DNA of 20,189 bases from an uncultured beta proteobacterium (GCA_903870955.1 CAIQEX010000382.1:1-20189); one strand, 5' to 3'; counted from the first letter of the stretch, positions 8,667 to 16,051 are shown. Notes: generated by a model not told the origin, from the sequence alone. Program-made: numbers and translations.

Positions 8667-8694
8667 ATCATAATGGGATTTTTTAGCCATGCAA
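8667..8694 (-). promoter_or_regulatory. Candidate sigma-70 promoter of phaP
   Basis: On the minus strand, TATGAT (8672-8667) is a near-consensus -10 element. TTGCAT (8694-8689) is a weak -35 placed 16 bases upstream. The -10 lies about 85 bases before the phaP start codon. The -35 matches only its TTG, so the promoter may rely on the -10 and the AT-rich spacer. Confidence 0.55.
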
Positions 8695-8702
8695 GACTTT
8701 TT

Positions 8703-8717
8703 TGTTGCGTTGCAGCA
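8703..8717. promoter_or_regulatory. TGC-rich repeat, copy 1, possible PhaR operator upstream of the phaP -35
   Basis: TGTTGCGTTGCAGCA on the plus strand shares 12 of 15 positions with the second copy at 8645-8659. PhaR repressors of PHA-producing proteobacteria bind TGC/GCA-rich sites in phasin promoters (established knowledge). Assignment to PhaR here is inference, based on position and sequence character. Confidence 0.5.
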
Positions 8718-8750
8718 TTTTAGAGACAGCGACCTAAAAAGGCCTTGTCA

Positions 8751-8781
8751 TGCGGTCCAGCCAGGCAATTGCTGAACCGCA
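8751..8781 (-). terminator. Hairpin downstream of nrdJ, possible terminator
   Basis: An 11-base inverted repeat (TGCGGTCCAGC and GCTGAACCGCA, one mismatch) with a nine-base loop begins nine bases after the nrdJ stop. On the minus strand it is followed about ten bases later by TTTTT (8736-8740 region), not immediately. It may therefore be a weak intrinsic terminator or a 3'-end stabilising structure. Confidence 0.5.
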
Positions 8782-8789
8782 CACCAAGT

Positions 8790-11700
8790 CTATCCACACG
8801 TCCCAACGTGACCACACTGGGTGCAGTAGTCACAACCGTCCTTGCGAATAACGGCATAGGCACCGCATTCGCCACACTTCTTGCCAACCATCGCCGGGGG
8901 CGATGCGGGGGCGCTGACCGATTCGTCCGAATGTGCAGCAGCGTTTGCATGGGCGACGGGTGACTCGTTGCGGTGCGCGATGATTTGCTGGATGGCATAG
9001 GCAATAGCGGCCACTTCAGAGTCGTGCCAGAGCGGCACCAGCGAACCATCGGCCTTGAGGTAAGTGCCCAGGCGCACTGGACCACGGTCCCAGGCGACCT
9101 TGCGCATGTCGCGCAGCGCACGTTCCAGAAAGCCGCCACGGGCCGCCAACGACAGCAGGCGCATGCTGGAGGTAATCCACTGCTGCGACTCGCCGCTTTG
9201 TCCCAGCGGCATAAAGAACTCAATGGCGCGTTGCACCGTGCTCTTGCCATCTGCCGTGGGCACAGGCAGGAAGGAAGCCACGATGTAGAGCGTCTTGTGG
9301 CCTTCCTGGGTCCAGTACTCGATCTTCTCGGCCACCGCCGACAGCGCACCCTTGGGCCGCTTTTCGATCACGGTGCGCATCGGGTCGACAGGCGCTGCGA
9401 CCGCCGGGGCTGCCGGCTTGGTAACTGCGCCGGTGTCCAGCACCGAGCCCAGAATGGCGTTGGGGCGGTATGTGGCGAGACCCTTGAGGCGTGCGCGCCA
9501 GGCTTGCTGATACAAGCCCTTGAAATCGTCATAGGGATAGTCGGCGGGCACGTTCACCGTCTTGGAGATGGCGGTGTCCACCAGCGGCTGCACCGCCTCC
9601 ATCATGGCGATGTGGTCGCTGGCTGCCATTTCCAGCGCCGAGACAAAGTACTCGGGCAACTTGTTGACGTCGCCGCCCAACTCGCGGTACAGACGCCAGG
9701 AATGGTCTTCCACCGCGTATTCGCTGGTGGTGCCGTCGGACTCGCGCTTCTTGCGGCGATACATCCAGGAGAAAGCCGGTTCGATTCCGTTCGACGCGTT
9801 GTCGGCAAAGGCCAGGCTGACGGTGCCGGTGGGCGCAATCGACAACAGATGGCTGTTGCGGATGCCATGTTCACGAATCGACTTCTGAATGTCGGCTGGC
9901 AGGCGACTGGCAAAGGTGCCGGGAGCCAGATAACCGTCCGCATCAAATTTGGGGAACCGGCCCTTCTCTTGTGCCAGTTCCACCGAGGCGCGGTAGGCAG
10001 CATCGCGCATGCAGGTGGCAATGCGCTTGGCCATTTCGCGGCCTTCTGCACTGTCATAGCGCAGGCACAGCATGGTCAAGGCATTGCCCATGCCGGTAAA
10101 GCCGACGCCGATGCGGCGTTTGGCTGCAGACTCTGCGCGTTGTTGTTCCAGTGGCCAGAAGGTCACATCCAGCACGTTGTCGAGGGCGCGCACTTGCGTT
10201 GCGACCGATTTGGCAAAGGCGTCAAAGTCGAAGTCGGCAATGCCATCGAAACCAAAGGCGTGGCGCACGAAGCGCGTCAGAATAATCGGCCCCAGATCGC
10301 AGCAACCATAGGGTGGCAAGGGTTGCTCACCGCAGTTGTGTGCATGCAGACCGTTGGCGTCAAAGGCGTGGACATCGGAAACGGTGACGTCAAAAACTTC
10401 TTCCACACCGTCTTCCAGAATGGATTCCACGGTGGTGGTAAATCGCTCGCGGTTCAGGCTGCGACGGAAGCCGCCCAGCAGTTCGTCTAGACGTGCGGCC
10501 TTGTCGGCGTCGCAAAAGCCCACACGATCTGCAAACACTTGCAGGTTGTCACCACTGACCATCAGTTCGTGCTGTGCCTGCGTGTCATACAAAGCCGTAC
10601 CGCCTTTGCCGTCCGGCAGGACAGATACAGAAGCCGTGCGGCGGTTGCGATAGAGCGTGCTTACCACGCCCAGGCGCAAAAGCATGCGCTGCGCGCTTTG
10701 CAACAAGGCCTCGTCGCTTTGCGAGAGGCGAACGCTGACGCCCTTGTCCTGCGTGCCCTGCACCGAGCCATCGGCATCAAACAGGCCGCGCAAGGTGGCG
10801 GCAACGAACTCGGAAGAGCCGCGCTCCATGGCGGGGGTCAGGGTCTTGTGGCCCACTTCCAGTCCGAAGGAGAAGGCCAGATCGCGCAAAGCTGCAGAGG
10901 CCAAACGGCGCTCGCCGCGCCCGGCGATGGGGCGCTGGAATCCTGCAAAGTCGGCGCGATGAGCCAGGGTGGCGGCAGCCGCCTCGGCCGCTTCGATAAC
11001 ACCGGCCACGCCGGATCGCGTATGAATCGCGCTACCGTTGCCAACCTCCTTGAACTCCGGTGCCCAGACCGAAAGCACCGCCTTATCCATCTTGAGCGTG
11101 CCGTCGCCAATCAACAGCCCCAACAAATAGCCTTCCGCCGCTGTTCCCTGCCCTTCCCAACCGCCCAGGCTGCGGTGATTTTGCAGCAGCAACTCGTCAC
11201 CGGCTTGCAGATCGCCTGCGGCAACCCATTCAGTCTGCAGCGCATAGCGCGTCTTGTGGGAGACGCGGCGCACACGGTGGTCAGTCGTCATACGCAACCG
11301 ATAGCCTGCTGTGGTTTGCAGCGACAGCACAGCCTTGACGCCAGTGGAAAAGAAACCTTGGCTCTCAACCGGGTAGGCGCGGCCATCGACCACGGCACTG
11401 AAGCTGCGGCCCAGCAGATCGGCCACCTGCGCGGCGCCATCGGTGGTCATGACCCAGGTGTCGGCTGTGACACACGGGTTGGTGGCCGCAATGTCTTCGC
11501 AATACGACAGGTTGTTGTCCTGGTTGATATGGTCCAGAAACAGAATGCCGGGCTCGGCGAAGTCGTAGGTGGACTTCATTACGGTGTCCCACAACTCACG
11601 CGCGGGCAGGGTCTGATATACCCATAAACCATCTGCACGCTGATAGGCACCGTTGGCCATGATGTCCGCACCGGGCTTCGCGCGGTGTACCAACTCCCAG

Positions 11701-12365
11701 GAGGCGTTGTCGTCCAGGGCGCGCATGAAGGTGTCTGGCATGCCGACCGACACATTGAAGTTGTTCCAGCGACCCGGTGTGCGTTTGGCGGTGATGAATT
11801 CCAGAACGTCCGGATGGTCAATGCGCAGCACACCCATCTGGGCGCCACGGCGTGCACCGGCACTCTCGACCGTGGAGCAGGACTGGTCAAACACGTTGAT
11901 ATAGCTGCACGGACCGGAGGCCATGCTGTGCGTGCCCTTGACGTCGGCCCCCTTGGGGCGAATGCGTGAAAAGTCGTAACCCACGCCACCGCCACGGCGC
12001 ATGGTCTCCGCAGCCTCGCGCAGGGCTTCGTAAATGCCGGGATAACCGCCATCGTCCACACCCTGGATGCAGTCGCCCACGGGCTGTACAAAGCAGTTGA
12101 TCAGGGTGGCCTGGATGTCGGTGCCTGCAGCACTCATGATGCGACCGGCGCCAATGGCTCCGGCATACAGATTTTCCAGGAACACCACTTCATAACGTTC
12201 ACGGTCGGCTTCTTTTTCGACGCTGGCCAGAGCGCGGGCAACGCGCTTGAAGACATCGGCGTAACCGGTTTCACCCGGCTTGAGGTATTTTTCTTTCAGC
12301 ACATCGTGGCTGATGGGTTGCACTTCGCTATGTTGGGAATCTGTTGCGGAACGGTCGCGTTTCAT
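8790..12365 (-). CDS. nrdJ: Adenosylcobalamin-dependent class II ribonucleotide reductase, intein-containing precursor
   Basis: NrdJ reduces ribonucleotides to deoxyribonucleotides with a B12-generated thiyl radical, so it needs no oxygen. The precursor is 1191 residues. Removing the intein (298-677) leaves an 811-residue enzyme. The catalytic motif N-P-C-G-E is formed by N296, P297 and C678-E680; C678 is the expected radical cysteine. C91 (LINCFV) and C689 (C678+11) fit the reducing pair of class II enzymes. APTGTVS (844-850) is the phosphate-binding loop, and the finger-loop region IGVGFTGMGNAL is intact. The C-terminal part resembles the extended NrdJ form and ends in a cysteine cluster (C1164, C1167, C1178, C1181, C1184, C1190), a possible zinc ribbon or redox arm. 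ATG 12365 is the first family-like start; its ribosome binding site is weak. No B12 riboswitch box was seen upstream. Confidence 0.95.
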   Translation of the reverse strand: MKRDRSATDSQHSEVQPISHDVLKEKYLKPGETGYADVFKRVARALASVEKEADRERYEVVFLENLYAGAIGAGRIMSAAGTDIQATLINCFVQPVGDCIQGVDDGGYPGIYEALREAAETMRRGGGVGYDFSRIRPKGADVKGTHSMASGPCSYINVFDQSCSTVESAGARRGAQMGVLRIDHPDVLEFITAKRTPGRWNNFNVSVGMPDTFMRALDDNASWELVHRAKPGADIMANGAYQRADGLWVYQTLPARELWDTVMKSTYDFAEPGILFLDHINQDNNLSYCEDIAATNPCVTADTWVMTTDGAAQVADLLGRSFSAVVDGRAYPVESQGFFSTGVKAVLSLQTTAGYRLRMTTDHRVRRVSHKTRYALQTEWVAAGDLQAGDELLLQNHRSLGGWEGQGTAAEGYLLGLLIGDGTLKMDKAVLSVWAPEFKEVGNGSAIHTRSGVAGVIEAAEAAAATLAHRADFAGFQRPIAGRGERRLASAALRDLAFSFGLEVGHKTLTPAMERGSSEFVAATLRGLFDADGSVQGTQDKGVSVRLSQSDEALLQSAQRMLLRLGVVSTLYRNRRTASVSVLPDGKGGTALYDTQAQHELMVSGDNLQVFADRVGFCDADKAARLDELLGGFRRSLNRERFTTTVESILEDGVEEVFDVTVSDVHAFDANGLHAHNCGEQPLPPYGCCDLGPIILTRFVRHAFGFDGIADFDFDAFAKSVATQVRALDNVLDVTFWPLEQQRAESAAKRRIGVGFTGMGNALTMLCLRYDSAEGREMAKRIATCMRDAAYRASVELAQEKGRFPKFDADGYLAPGTFASRLPADIQKSIREHGIRNSHLLSIAPTGTVSLAFADNASNGIEPAFSWMYRRKKRESDGTTSEYAVEDHSWRLYRELGGDVNKLPEYFVSALEMAASDHIAMMEAVQPLVDTAISKTVNVPADYPYDDFKGLYQQAWRARLKGLATYRPNAILGSVLDTGAVTKPAAPAVAAPVDPMRTVIEKRPKGALSAVAEKIEYWTQEGHKTLYIVASFLPVPTADGKSTVQRAIEFFMPLGQSGESQQWITSSMRLLSLAARGGFLERALRDMRKVAWDRGPVRLGTYLKADGSLVPLWHDSEVAAIAYAIQQIIAHRNESPVAHANAAAHSDESVSAPASPPAMVGKKCGECGAYAVIRKDGCDYCTQCGHVGTCG
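10335..11474 (-). mobile_element. Full-length LAGLIDADG intein inside NrdJ
   Basis: A 380-residue protein intron, in frame, between NrdJ residues 297 and 678. Block A starts with the nucleophile Cys in CVTADTWVMTTDG. Block B is MTTDHRV (359-365) with the T-x-x-H pair T360/H363. Block F is EEVFDVTVSDVHAFDANG. Block G ends in HAHN, with penultimate His and terminal Asn, followed by Cys+1. Both ends were checked codon by codon (TGT at 11474-11472, AAC at 10337-10335). The central part carries a dodecapeptide homing endonuclease with YLLGLLIGDGTL (413-424) and LRGLFDADGSV (525-535). The catalytic aspartates D421 and D532 are both kept, so the endonuclease could be active. All splicing residues are present. 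Inteins at RNR active sites are known in other bacteria; whether this allele is described cannot be told here. Confidence 0.95.
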
Positions 12366-12765
12366 GGATCAAGTCTTTCGGTTATTCATCGGCCAGCAGC
12401 AAAAGCACGTGCTTCAGCCCGTGTGCAGCGCACACAGCCAAGGCCATTTTCAACCATTTAGAGTGACCTTTATTGCGCTAGGTCAGAAATGAATTCACCA
12501 ATATATTTGCTTTGGAATCGGGGTCAGAACGGCCTTTTGTGGTAGCGCACGGGCCATTGCAAAGCAGCCCGCGCTGGCCTTGGCAAGCAAGCGAAGTGGG
12601 CACTACTGCGACTGCGTCAAGTGCCCTGGTCGCCTACAAATGTCGCCTACAAATGCCTGCCTGCATGCACCCATGGGTCGTCCGGTATAGCCTCTTCATG
12701 GCCAGGGTCTGATACAAAATTGCATGCACTTTCCAGTCGAGGATGGTCCACCTCACCGCTGGCCG
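12366..12765. other. Gene-free leader upstream of nrdJ with several inverted repeats
   Basis: About 400 bp separate nrdJ from the next minus-strand gene. I find no convincing ORF. Next to nrdJ lie a perfect 12-bp palindrome AAGCACGTGCTT (12403-12414), a hairpin GTGTGC-AGC-GCACAC (12421-12435) and an inverted repeat TGACCT-N10-AGGTCA (12464-12485). AATATATT at 12500-12507 is the core of an NrdR box, but its flanks match poorly. Farther up are a tandem 13-mer and the palindrome ACCCATGGGT (12669-12678). No cobalamin riboswitch box is apparent. A promoter for nrdJ must lie here, but I cannot place it with confidence. Confidence 0.6.
12630..12655. repeat. Perfect 13-bp tandem duplication
   Basis: TCGCCTACAAATG occurs twice head to tail (12630-12642 and 12643-12655). 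It lies outside any gene and looks like a replication-slippage duplication. No function is apparent. Confidence 0.9.
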
Positions 12766-13458
12766 TCAAGCCGAGGCAGCCTGCTCAAAAGCCTTCAATG
12801 CTTTTTGCTGCGCCGTGAGGGCGGTATTGCGCTGTCCGAGGTCGGTTAGCGCTGAGCCCACCGTGCCCGAGGTGGCCAACTCTTTTCCATTGACTGCATC
12901 CATCTTCTTGCCGACCAGCGCCAAGGCGCTGCGCACAGCTGCGCCATCGCTTGCCAGCGAGGTGGCAAACTTTTTGGCATCCTGCAGCAGGCTGCCATCG
13001 CTTTGCAAGGTCAAGCCCAATTTTTTCATGGCGTCCGCCACGGCCGGGTCGGAACGCAGGGCTGACTTCGCGTCATTGATCACACGCTTGGCACTGTTGG
13101 TCGTGGCGGTGGATGTTGAACTATTCGCTGCGACGTTTGCAGCACCGACAGCCGCATTGAATTTCTTGAAGAAGCTACCCAAGGCAGAGGTCACAAGCTC
13201 GGGCGTGGCCGTGTAAGACAGTTGGGCCAGCGCCTGTGCTGCGGCCTGTCCGTCCACCAGGGCCGACTTAAGCAACCCGAACTTGGAAAGCTGCGCCGTC
13301 GTCGCATCCAGCGCGGACTGAACGCGCTGCTCGGCTTTGAGCAGCAGAGATGACGCCGCGTTGACCGAAGTGGCAGCCTGCGTTGCACTGCTCCCGCTGC
13401 CGATGCCGCTGCCCGTTGTCCCCGAGGTGTTGCCGCTCGATAGTGAATTGACATTCAT
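12766..13458 (-). CDS. Hypothetical Ser/Thr/Gly/Ala-rich protein
   Basis: A 230-residue protein that I do not recognise. The first 40 residues (MNVNSLSSGNTSGTTGSGIG and onward) are low-complexity Ser/Gly/Thr, like the flexible ends of exported axial or surface proteins. The remainder is Ala/Lys/Leu-rich and probably helical, with recurring S-A-L and V-x-x-A-L-x-x-L patterns near 45-85 and 150-210. There is no cleavable signal peptide and no membrane helix. No catalytic motif is visible. ATG 13458 is preferred over an in-frame GTG at 13470, which adds four residues. Codon usage and reading-frame length argue it is real; the competing plus-strand frame across the same stretch (12743-13216) is shorter. 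It stands alone between nrdJ and the HDOD gene, in the same direction. A structural or flagellum-related role is possible, but only speculative. Confidence 0.7.
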   Translation of the reverse strand: MNVNSLSSGNTSGTTGSGIGSGSSATQAATSVNAASSLLLKAEQRVQSALDATTAQLSKFGLLKSALVDGQAAAQALAQLSYTATPELVTSALGSFFKKFNAAVGAANVAANSSTSTATTNSAKRVINDAKSALRSDPAVADAMKKLGLTLQSDGSLLQDAKKFATSLASDGAAVRSALALVGKKMDAVNGKELATSGTVGSALTDLGQRNTALTAQQKALKAFEQAASA

Positions 13459-13573
13459 CGTTTTGTCCACGCCATTGCGCCAAGTTGACGCAGAAAAGAT
13501 CCCAGACTAAACGCCCACCCCGCGCGCAAGTCCGGAATATGCAGCACCATTGCAGCGCATTTATGAATCGGTG

Positions 13574-13590
13574 TTCAACCGTTGGTTGAA
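13574..13590 (-). terminator. Hairpin just after the HDOD gene stop codon
   Basis: TTCAACC-GTT-GGTTGAA on the plus strand forms a perfect 7-bp stem with a three-base loop, one base beyond the HDOD stop codon. No T run follows on the minus strand, so termination is uncertain; it may only stabilise the 3' end. Confidence 0.4.
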
Positions 13591-13591
13591 A

Positions 13592-14470
13592 TCAATCAAT
13601 ACCGACGGCGAAATCTTCCACGATTTGCTCTATCCATTCCTCGACCTCGTCCGGCGAGAGGACCAAGGCACCCGCAACATAATCGCCGCCCTTGACCCAC
13701 TCGACGGTGGAGTGAAGGCGTGCAAACCGCTGAATAGCCACCTCAGCGACCAGCCCGAGGGCAATCAGCCGTGAGACATCGCGGGGAACTTTGGGATCCA
13801 GAAATACCGCGTAGTCGTGGTGCAGCCGGATGGCCAGGGCCACCGTGTCCGGGAGCTGCCAGGATTTGGCCATCATGGCGCCCATCAATGCGTGGTCCGT
13901 ATTGTGGGCATCCTGTTCAATCTGCGTAAAAGAACGCTCAGGGTCGATATTCGCCACCTTGAGTGTTTGCAGGTAGTTGGGAAATCGACTGCTCAGCAAG
14001 GTAATGCCCACGTCGCAGAAAAGGCCGAACATTTGCGCCAGTCCAACATCCACCGTCTTGGTTGCCTTGGCCATCCGGGTCATGGCGTAAGAGCGCTTGG
14101 CAGAGGTATCAAAGAACCGGCCTAGCGTTTGTGTATCGCCCTTGAGAAGGCTTCGCACGGATAGTGCCGTCACCAAATTGGACAGCTGTCGCAAGCCAAT
14201 CAAGCCCACAGCCTCCTCAACCGATTCCGCCTTGCGACGCAACCCGAACAAAGGCGAGTTGACCATCTTCAGCACGGCCACCGTGAGACCTATATCCTGG
14301 CTCACGATATATGCGGCGTTGCGGATGTCTGGCTCCGCCTTACCCAGTTCGGTTTGCATGTGTTGCACGACAGCCGGCATGGGGGGTATCGGGATACCCT
14401 TGATCATGTCTTGTATGGCTGAAGAACTAAGTTGTTCTGCGGCTTCAGCTACCGTGATTACGTGAGTCAT
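13592..14470 (-). CDS. HDOD domain signalling protein
   Basis: A 292-residue cytoplasmic protein whose body is an HDOD domain, an HD-like fold lacking the full set of metal ligands and used as a regulatory module in signal transduction, motility and stress responses. The hallmark region IVSQDIGLTVAVLKMVNSPL at about 54-73 is followed by SVEEAVGLIGLRQLSNLV, which fits HDOD well. The C-terminal half has further helices, with HNTDHALMGAMMAKSWQLPD resembling the second part of the fold. No receiver, GGDEF or EAL domain is attached. The start at ATG 14470 has no clear ribosome binding site. The gene diverges from an HD-GYP gene at 14681, with 210 bp between them, which suggests a shared regulatory region and a common signalling theme. 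The partner protein and output are unknown. Confidence 0.9.
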   Translation of the reverse strand: MTHVITVAEAAEQLSSSAIQDMIKGIPIPPMPAVVQHMQTELGKAEPDIRNAAYIVSQDIGLTVAVLKMVNSPLFGLRRKAESVEEAVGLIGLRQLSNLVTALSVRSLLKGDTQTLGRFFDTSAKRSYAMTRMAKATKTVDVGLAQMFGLFCDVGITLLSSRFPNYLQTLKVANIDPERSFTQIEQDAHNTDHALMGAMMAKSWQLPDTVALAIRLHHDYAVFLDPKVPRDVSRLIALGLVAEVAIQRFARLHSTVEWVKGGDYVAGALVLSPDEVEEWIEQIVEDFAVGID

Positions 14471-14680
14471 CGTGCAGGGTGTTTGGATCGAACGTTTATT
14501 GTCGCAGCCATTCGCAGAGCGAAATGAGCCGGTTTAGTTGCAAGCGCGTGGCCAAAGTCCATTGTCCGTTGGGCATGTCACACTTGGACTTGAAGTATCC
14601 CTGTTTTGCCAAGACCGCGTCAAACGACTGGGAACTTAGCTAAACTGCCGTTCAACTCATTTTCTGACTGAAAAAACCCG

Positions 14681-15982
14681 ATGTGGAAAAGTCCCGGTAC
14701 GCCCGTATTGCTCGAGGAATCGCAGCTTGCTGTGGGTCTTTATGTCTGGCTGAACATGAGTTGGGATGAGCATCCCTTTCTGACCAACCGGTTCCTGATC
14801 AAGTCCATAAAGGAAATTGAAACCATAAGGTCTTTGGGTGCAGCGGGTCGACTCTATTACTACCCCGAGAAGAGCACCACTTCGCCGAACCGCAAGGCGA
14901 TCCTGGAGACCGCGTTAGCGGACATCGAAGAAGAGAAATCGGCTGGCATTATTTCTTCCAATAAGGCCGCACTGGCGCAAGAGATCCTGCGTGCCGAGCG
15001 CGTCAAAAAAGATGCCTACCGGGTTCAGAAAGATGCGGCCGTGCGTGCCGAGCGGGCTTGGGAAAATGCCGCCCGATCAACCAAGGACGCCCTGCTGACC
15101 ATGGCCCGCTCGCCCAAGTCTGCGGGTGAACAACTCAGCTTGCTGTCAAGGGAAACGGCATCGACGATTGCAAAGGGACAAGAGGTGTTACTGCACCTCT
15201 TGGGGGACAAGAAAGACAGCGGGCCCCAGTTTCATGCCTTGAACACCATGACTCTGTGCATGGTGCTGGGTAAGAGAGCGGGCTTAACGGAAGCAGAATT
15301 GGGTGAGTTGGCGCTCGGTGCACTGGCCCATGATGCAGGCAAGGCGCTGATACCCGCTCAAATAATGAAGACCTGGCCGCGAAAGAAGCACGAAGAAGAC
15401 TTTTACCGCCAGCACGTGCATCTCAGTGTCGAATTGGCAACTAAGTCAGGCGTCTTCAGCCAGCCGGCACTCGACGTGATTGCCGACCACCATGAGGCGG
15501 TGGACGGCACGGGTTGGCCCAAGGGCAGAAAAAATATTTCAAAAGGCGCGCGAATCCTGGCCTTGGTCAATCTCTACGACCGTTTGTGTACCCCCGAAGT
15601 ACCCTCGCGGGAAGCCCTGATGCCTTCGGAGGCACTGGCGACTTTGTTTCGACACCACGCGACCAAAGTCGACAATGAATTGCTGCGCATGCTGATCAAG
15701 CTGCTGGGTATTTATCCGCCAGGAACCGTCGTAAAACTAAGCGATGATTCCCTGGCTTTGGTGGTGGCACCCGGGCCCGATAGCCTGCGACCCCGGGTCG
15801 TGATTTATACGCCTGAGATATCCAAAGACTTGGCGCCAATGCTGGATCTGTCGCACGAGAGCGACTTGAAAATTGTCGAGGCCCTTAAGCCCTCATCGCT
15901 GCCGCCCGATGCACTGGAATGGCTCAATCCGCAGCAGCGTTTGTCCTACTTCTACTCGGTAAGCAACGGGCAGACCAACTAA
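14681..15982 (+). CDS. HD-GYP domain protein, probable cyclic-di-GMP phosphodiesterase
   Basis: A 433-residue protein predicted to hydrolyse c-di-GMP. The N-terminal 65 residues (VGLYVWLNMSWDEHPFL) resemble the DUF3391-type domain often fused to HD-GYP. Residues 75-140 are rich in Ala, Glu, Lys and Arg and probably form a long helical or coiled-coil linker. The catalytic domain has H185, the HD pair H217/D218 (LAHDAGK), histidines at 245/247, HHE at 270-272 and an aspartate near 300 (NLYDRLC). The signature loop is DGTGWP, so GYP is replaced by GWP at 278-280. A C-terminal extension of about 110 residues (TVVKLSDDSLALVVAP) is beta-rich, as in other HD-GYP proteins of this type. No receiver domain is present. 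There is no ribosome binding site of note before ATG 14681. Metal ligands look intact, so activity is plausible. Confidence 0.9.
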   Translation: MWKSPGTPVLLEESQLAVGLYVWLNMSWDEHPFLTNRFLIKSIKEIETIRSLGAAGRLYYYPEKSTTSPNRKAILETALADIEEEKSAGIISSNKAALAQEILRAERVKKDAYRVQKDAAVRAERAWENAARSTKDALLTMARSPKSAGEQLSLLSRETASTIAKGQEVLLHLLGDKKDSGPQFHALNTMTLCMVLGKRAGLTEAELGELALGALAHDAGKALIPAQIMKTWPRKKHEEDFYRQHVHLSVELATKSGVFSQPALDVIADHHEAVDGTGWPKGRKNISKGARILALVNLYDRLCTPEVPSREALMPSEALATLFRHHATKVDNELLRMLIKLLGIYPPGTVVKLSDDSLALVVAPGPDSLRPRVVIYTPEISKDLAPMLDLSHESDLKIVEALKPSSLPPDALEWLNPQQRLSYFYSVSNGQTN

Positions 15983-15993
15983 GGTTTTCCACT

Positions 15994-16047
15994 GTCGCAG
16001 GCACTCTTCGTTCTCCGGAGACGCTGCGACTTCCGGCCCCATGGGCC
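15994..16047. other. Inverted repeats between convergent HD-GYP and binding-protein genes
   Basis: GTCGCAG (15994-16000) pairs with CTGCGAC (16024-16030) around a loop containing the perfect palindrome TCTCCGGAGA (16012-16021). A second hairpin GGCCC-CAT-GGGCC follows at 16035-16047. These lie in the 69 bp between two convergent stop codons and may act as transcript ends for both, although neither has a U tract. Confidence 0.45.
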
Positions 16048-16051
16048 AGGC

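Noticed and set aside
8973..11627. Very long open frames on the plus strand across nrdJ (505 and 362 codons)
   Set aside because: They are antisense shadows of the GC-rich nrdJ frame. They show no domain pattern, while the minus frame has full RNR and intein motifs.
12515..12530. GGAATCGGGGTCAGA as a remnant of a REP/RAYT-type element
   Set aside because: The string is reminiscent of sequences near some transposases, but no transposase, terminal repeat or second copy is visible.
12512..12712. Short plus-strand frame in the nrdJ upstream gap
   Set aside because: Only 66 codons, no recognised motif, no ribosome binding site, and it crosses the tandem 13-mer; likely chance.
12366..12765. Cobalamin riboswitch upstream of nrdJ
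   Set aside because: The B12-box type sequence (GCCACTG-like) was not found on the minus strand, and the leader lacks recognisable riboswitch paired elements.
14630..14680. Sigma-28 (FliA) promoter before the HD-GYP gene
   Set aside because: TAAACTGCCG resembles both halves of the FliA consensus but they are fused without the required spacer.
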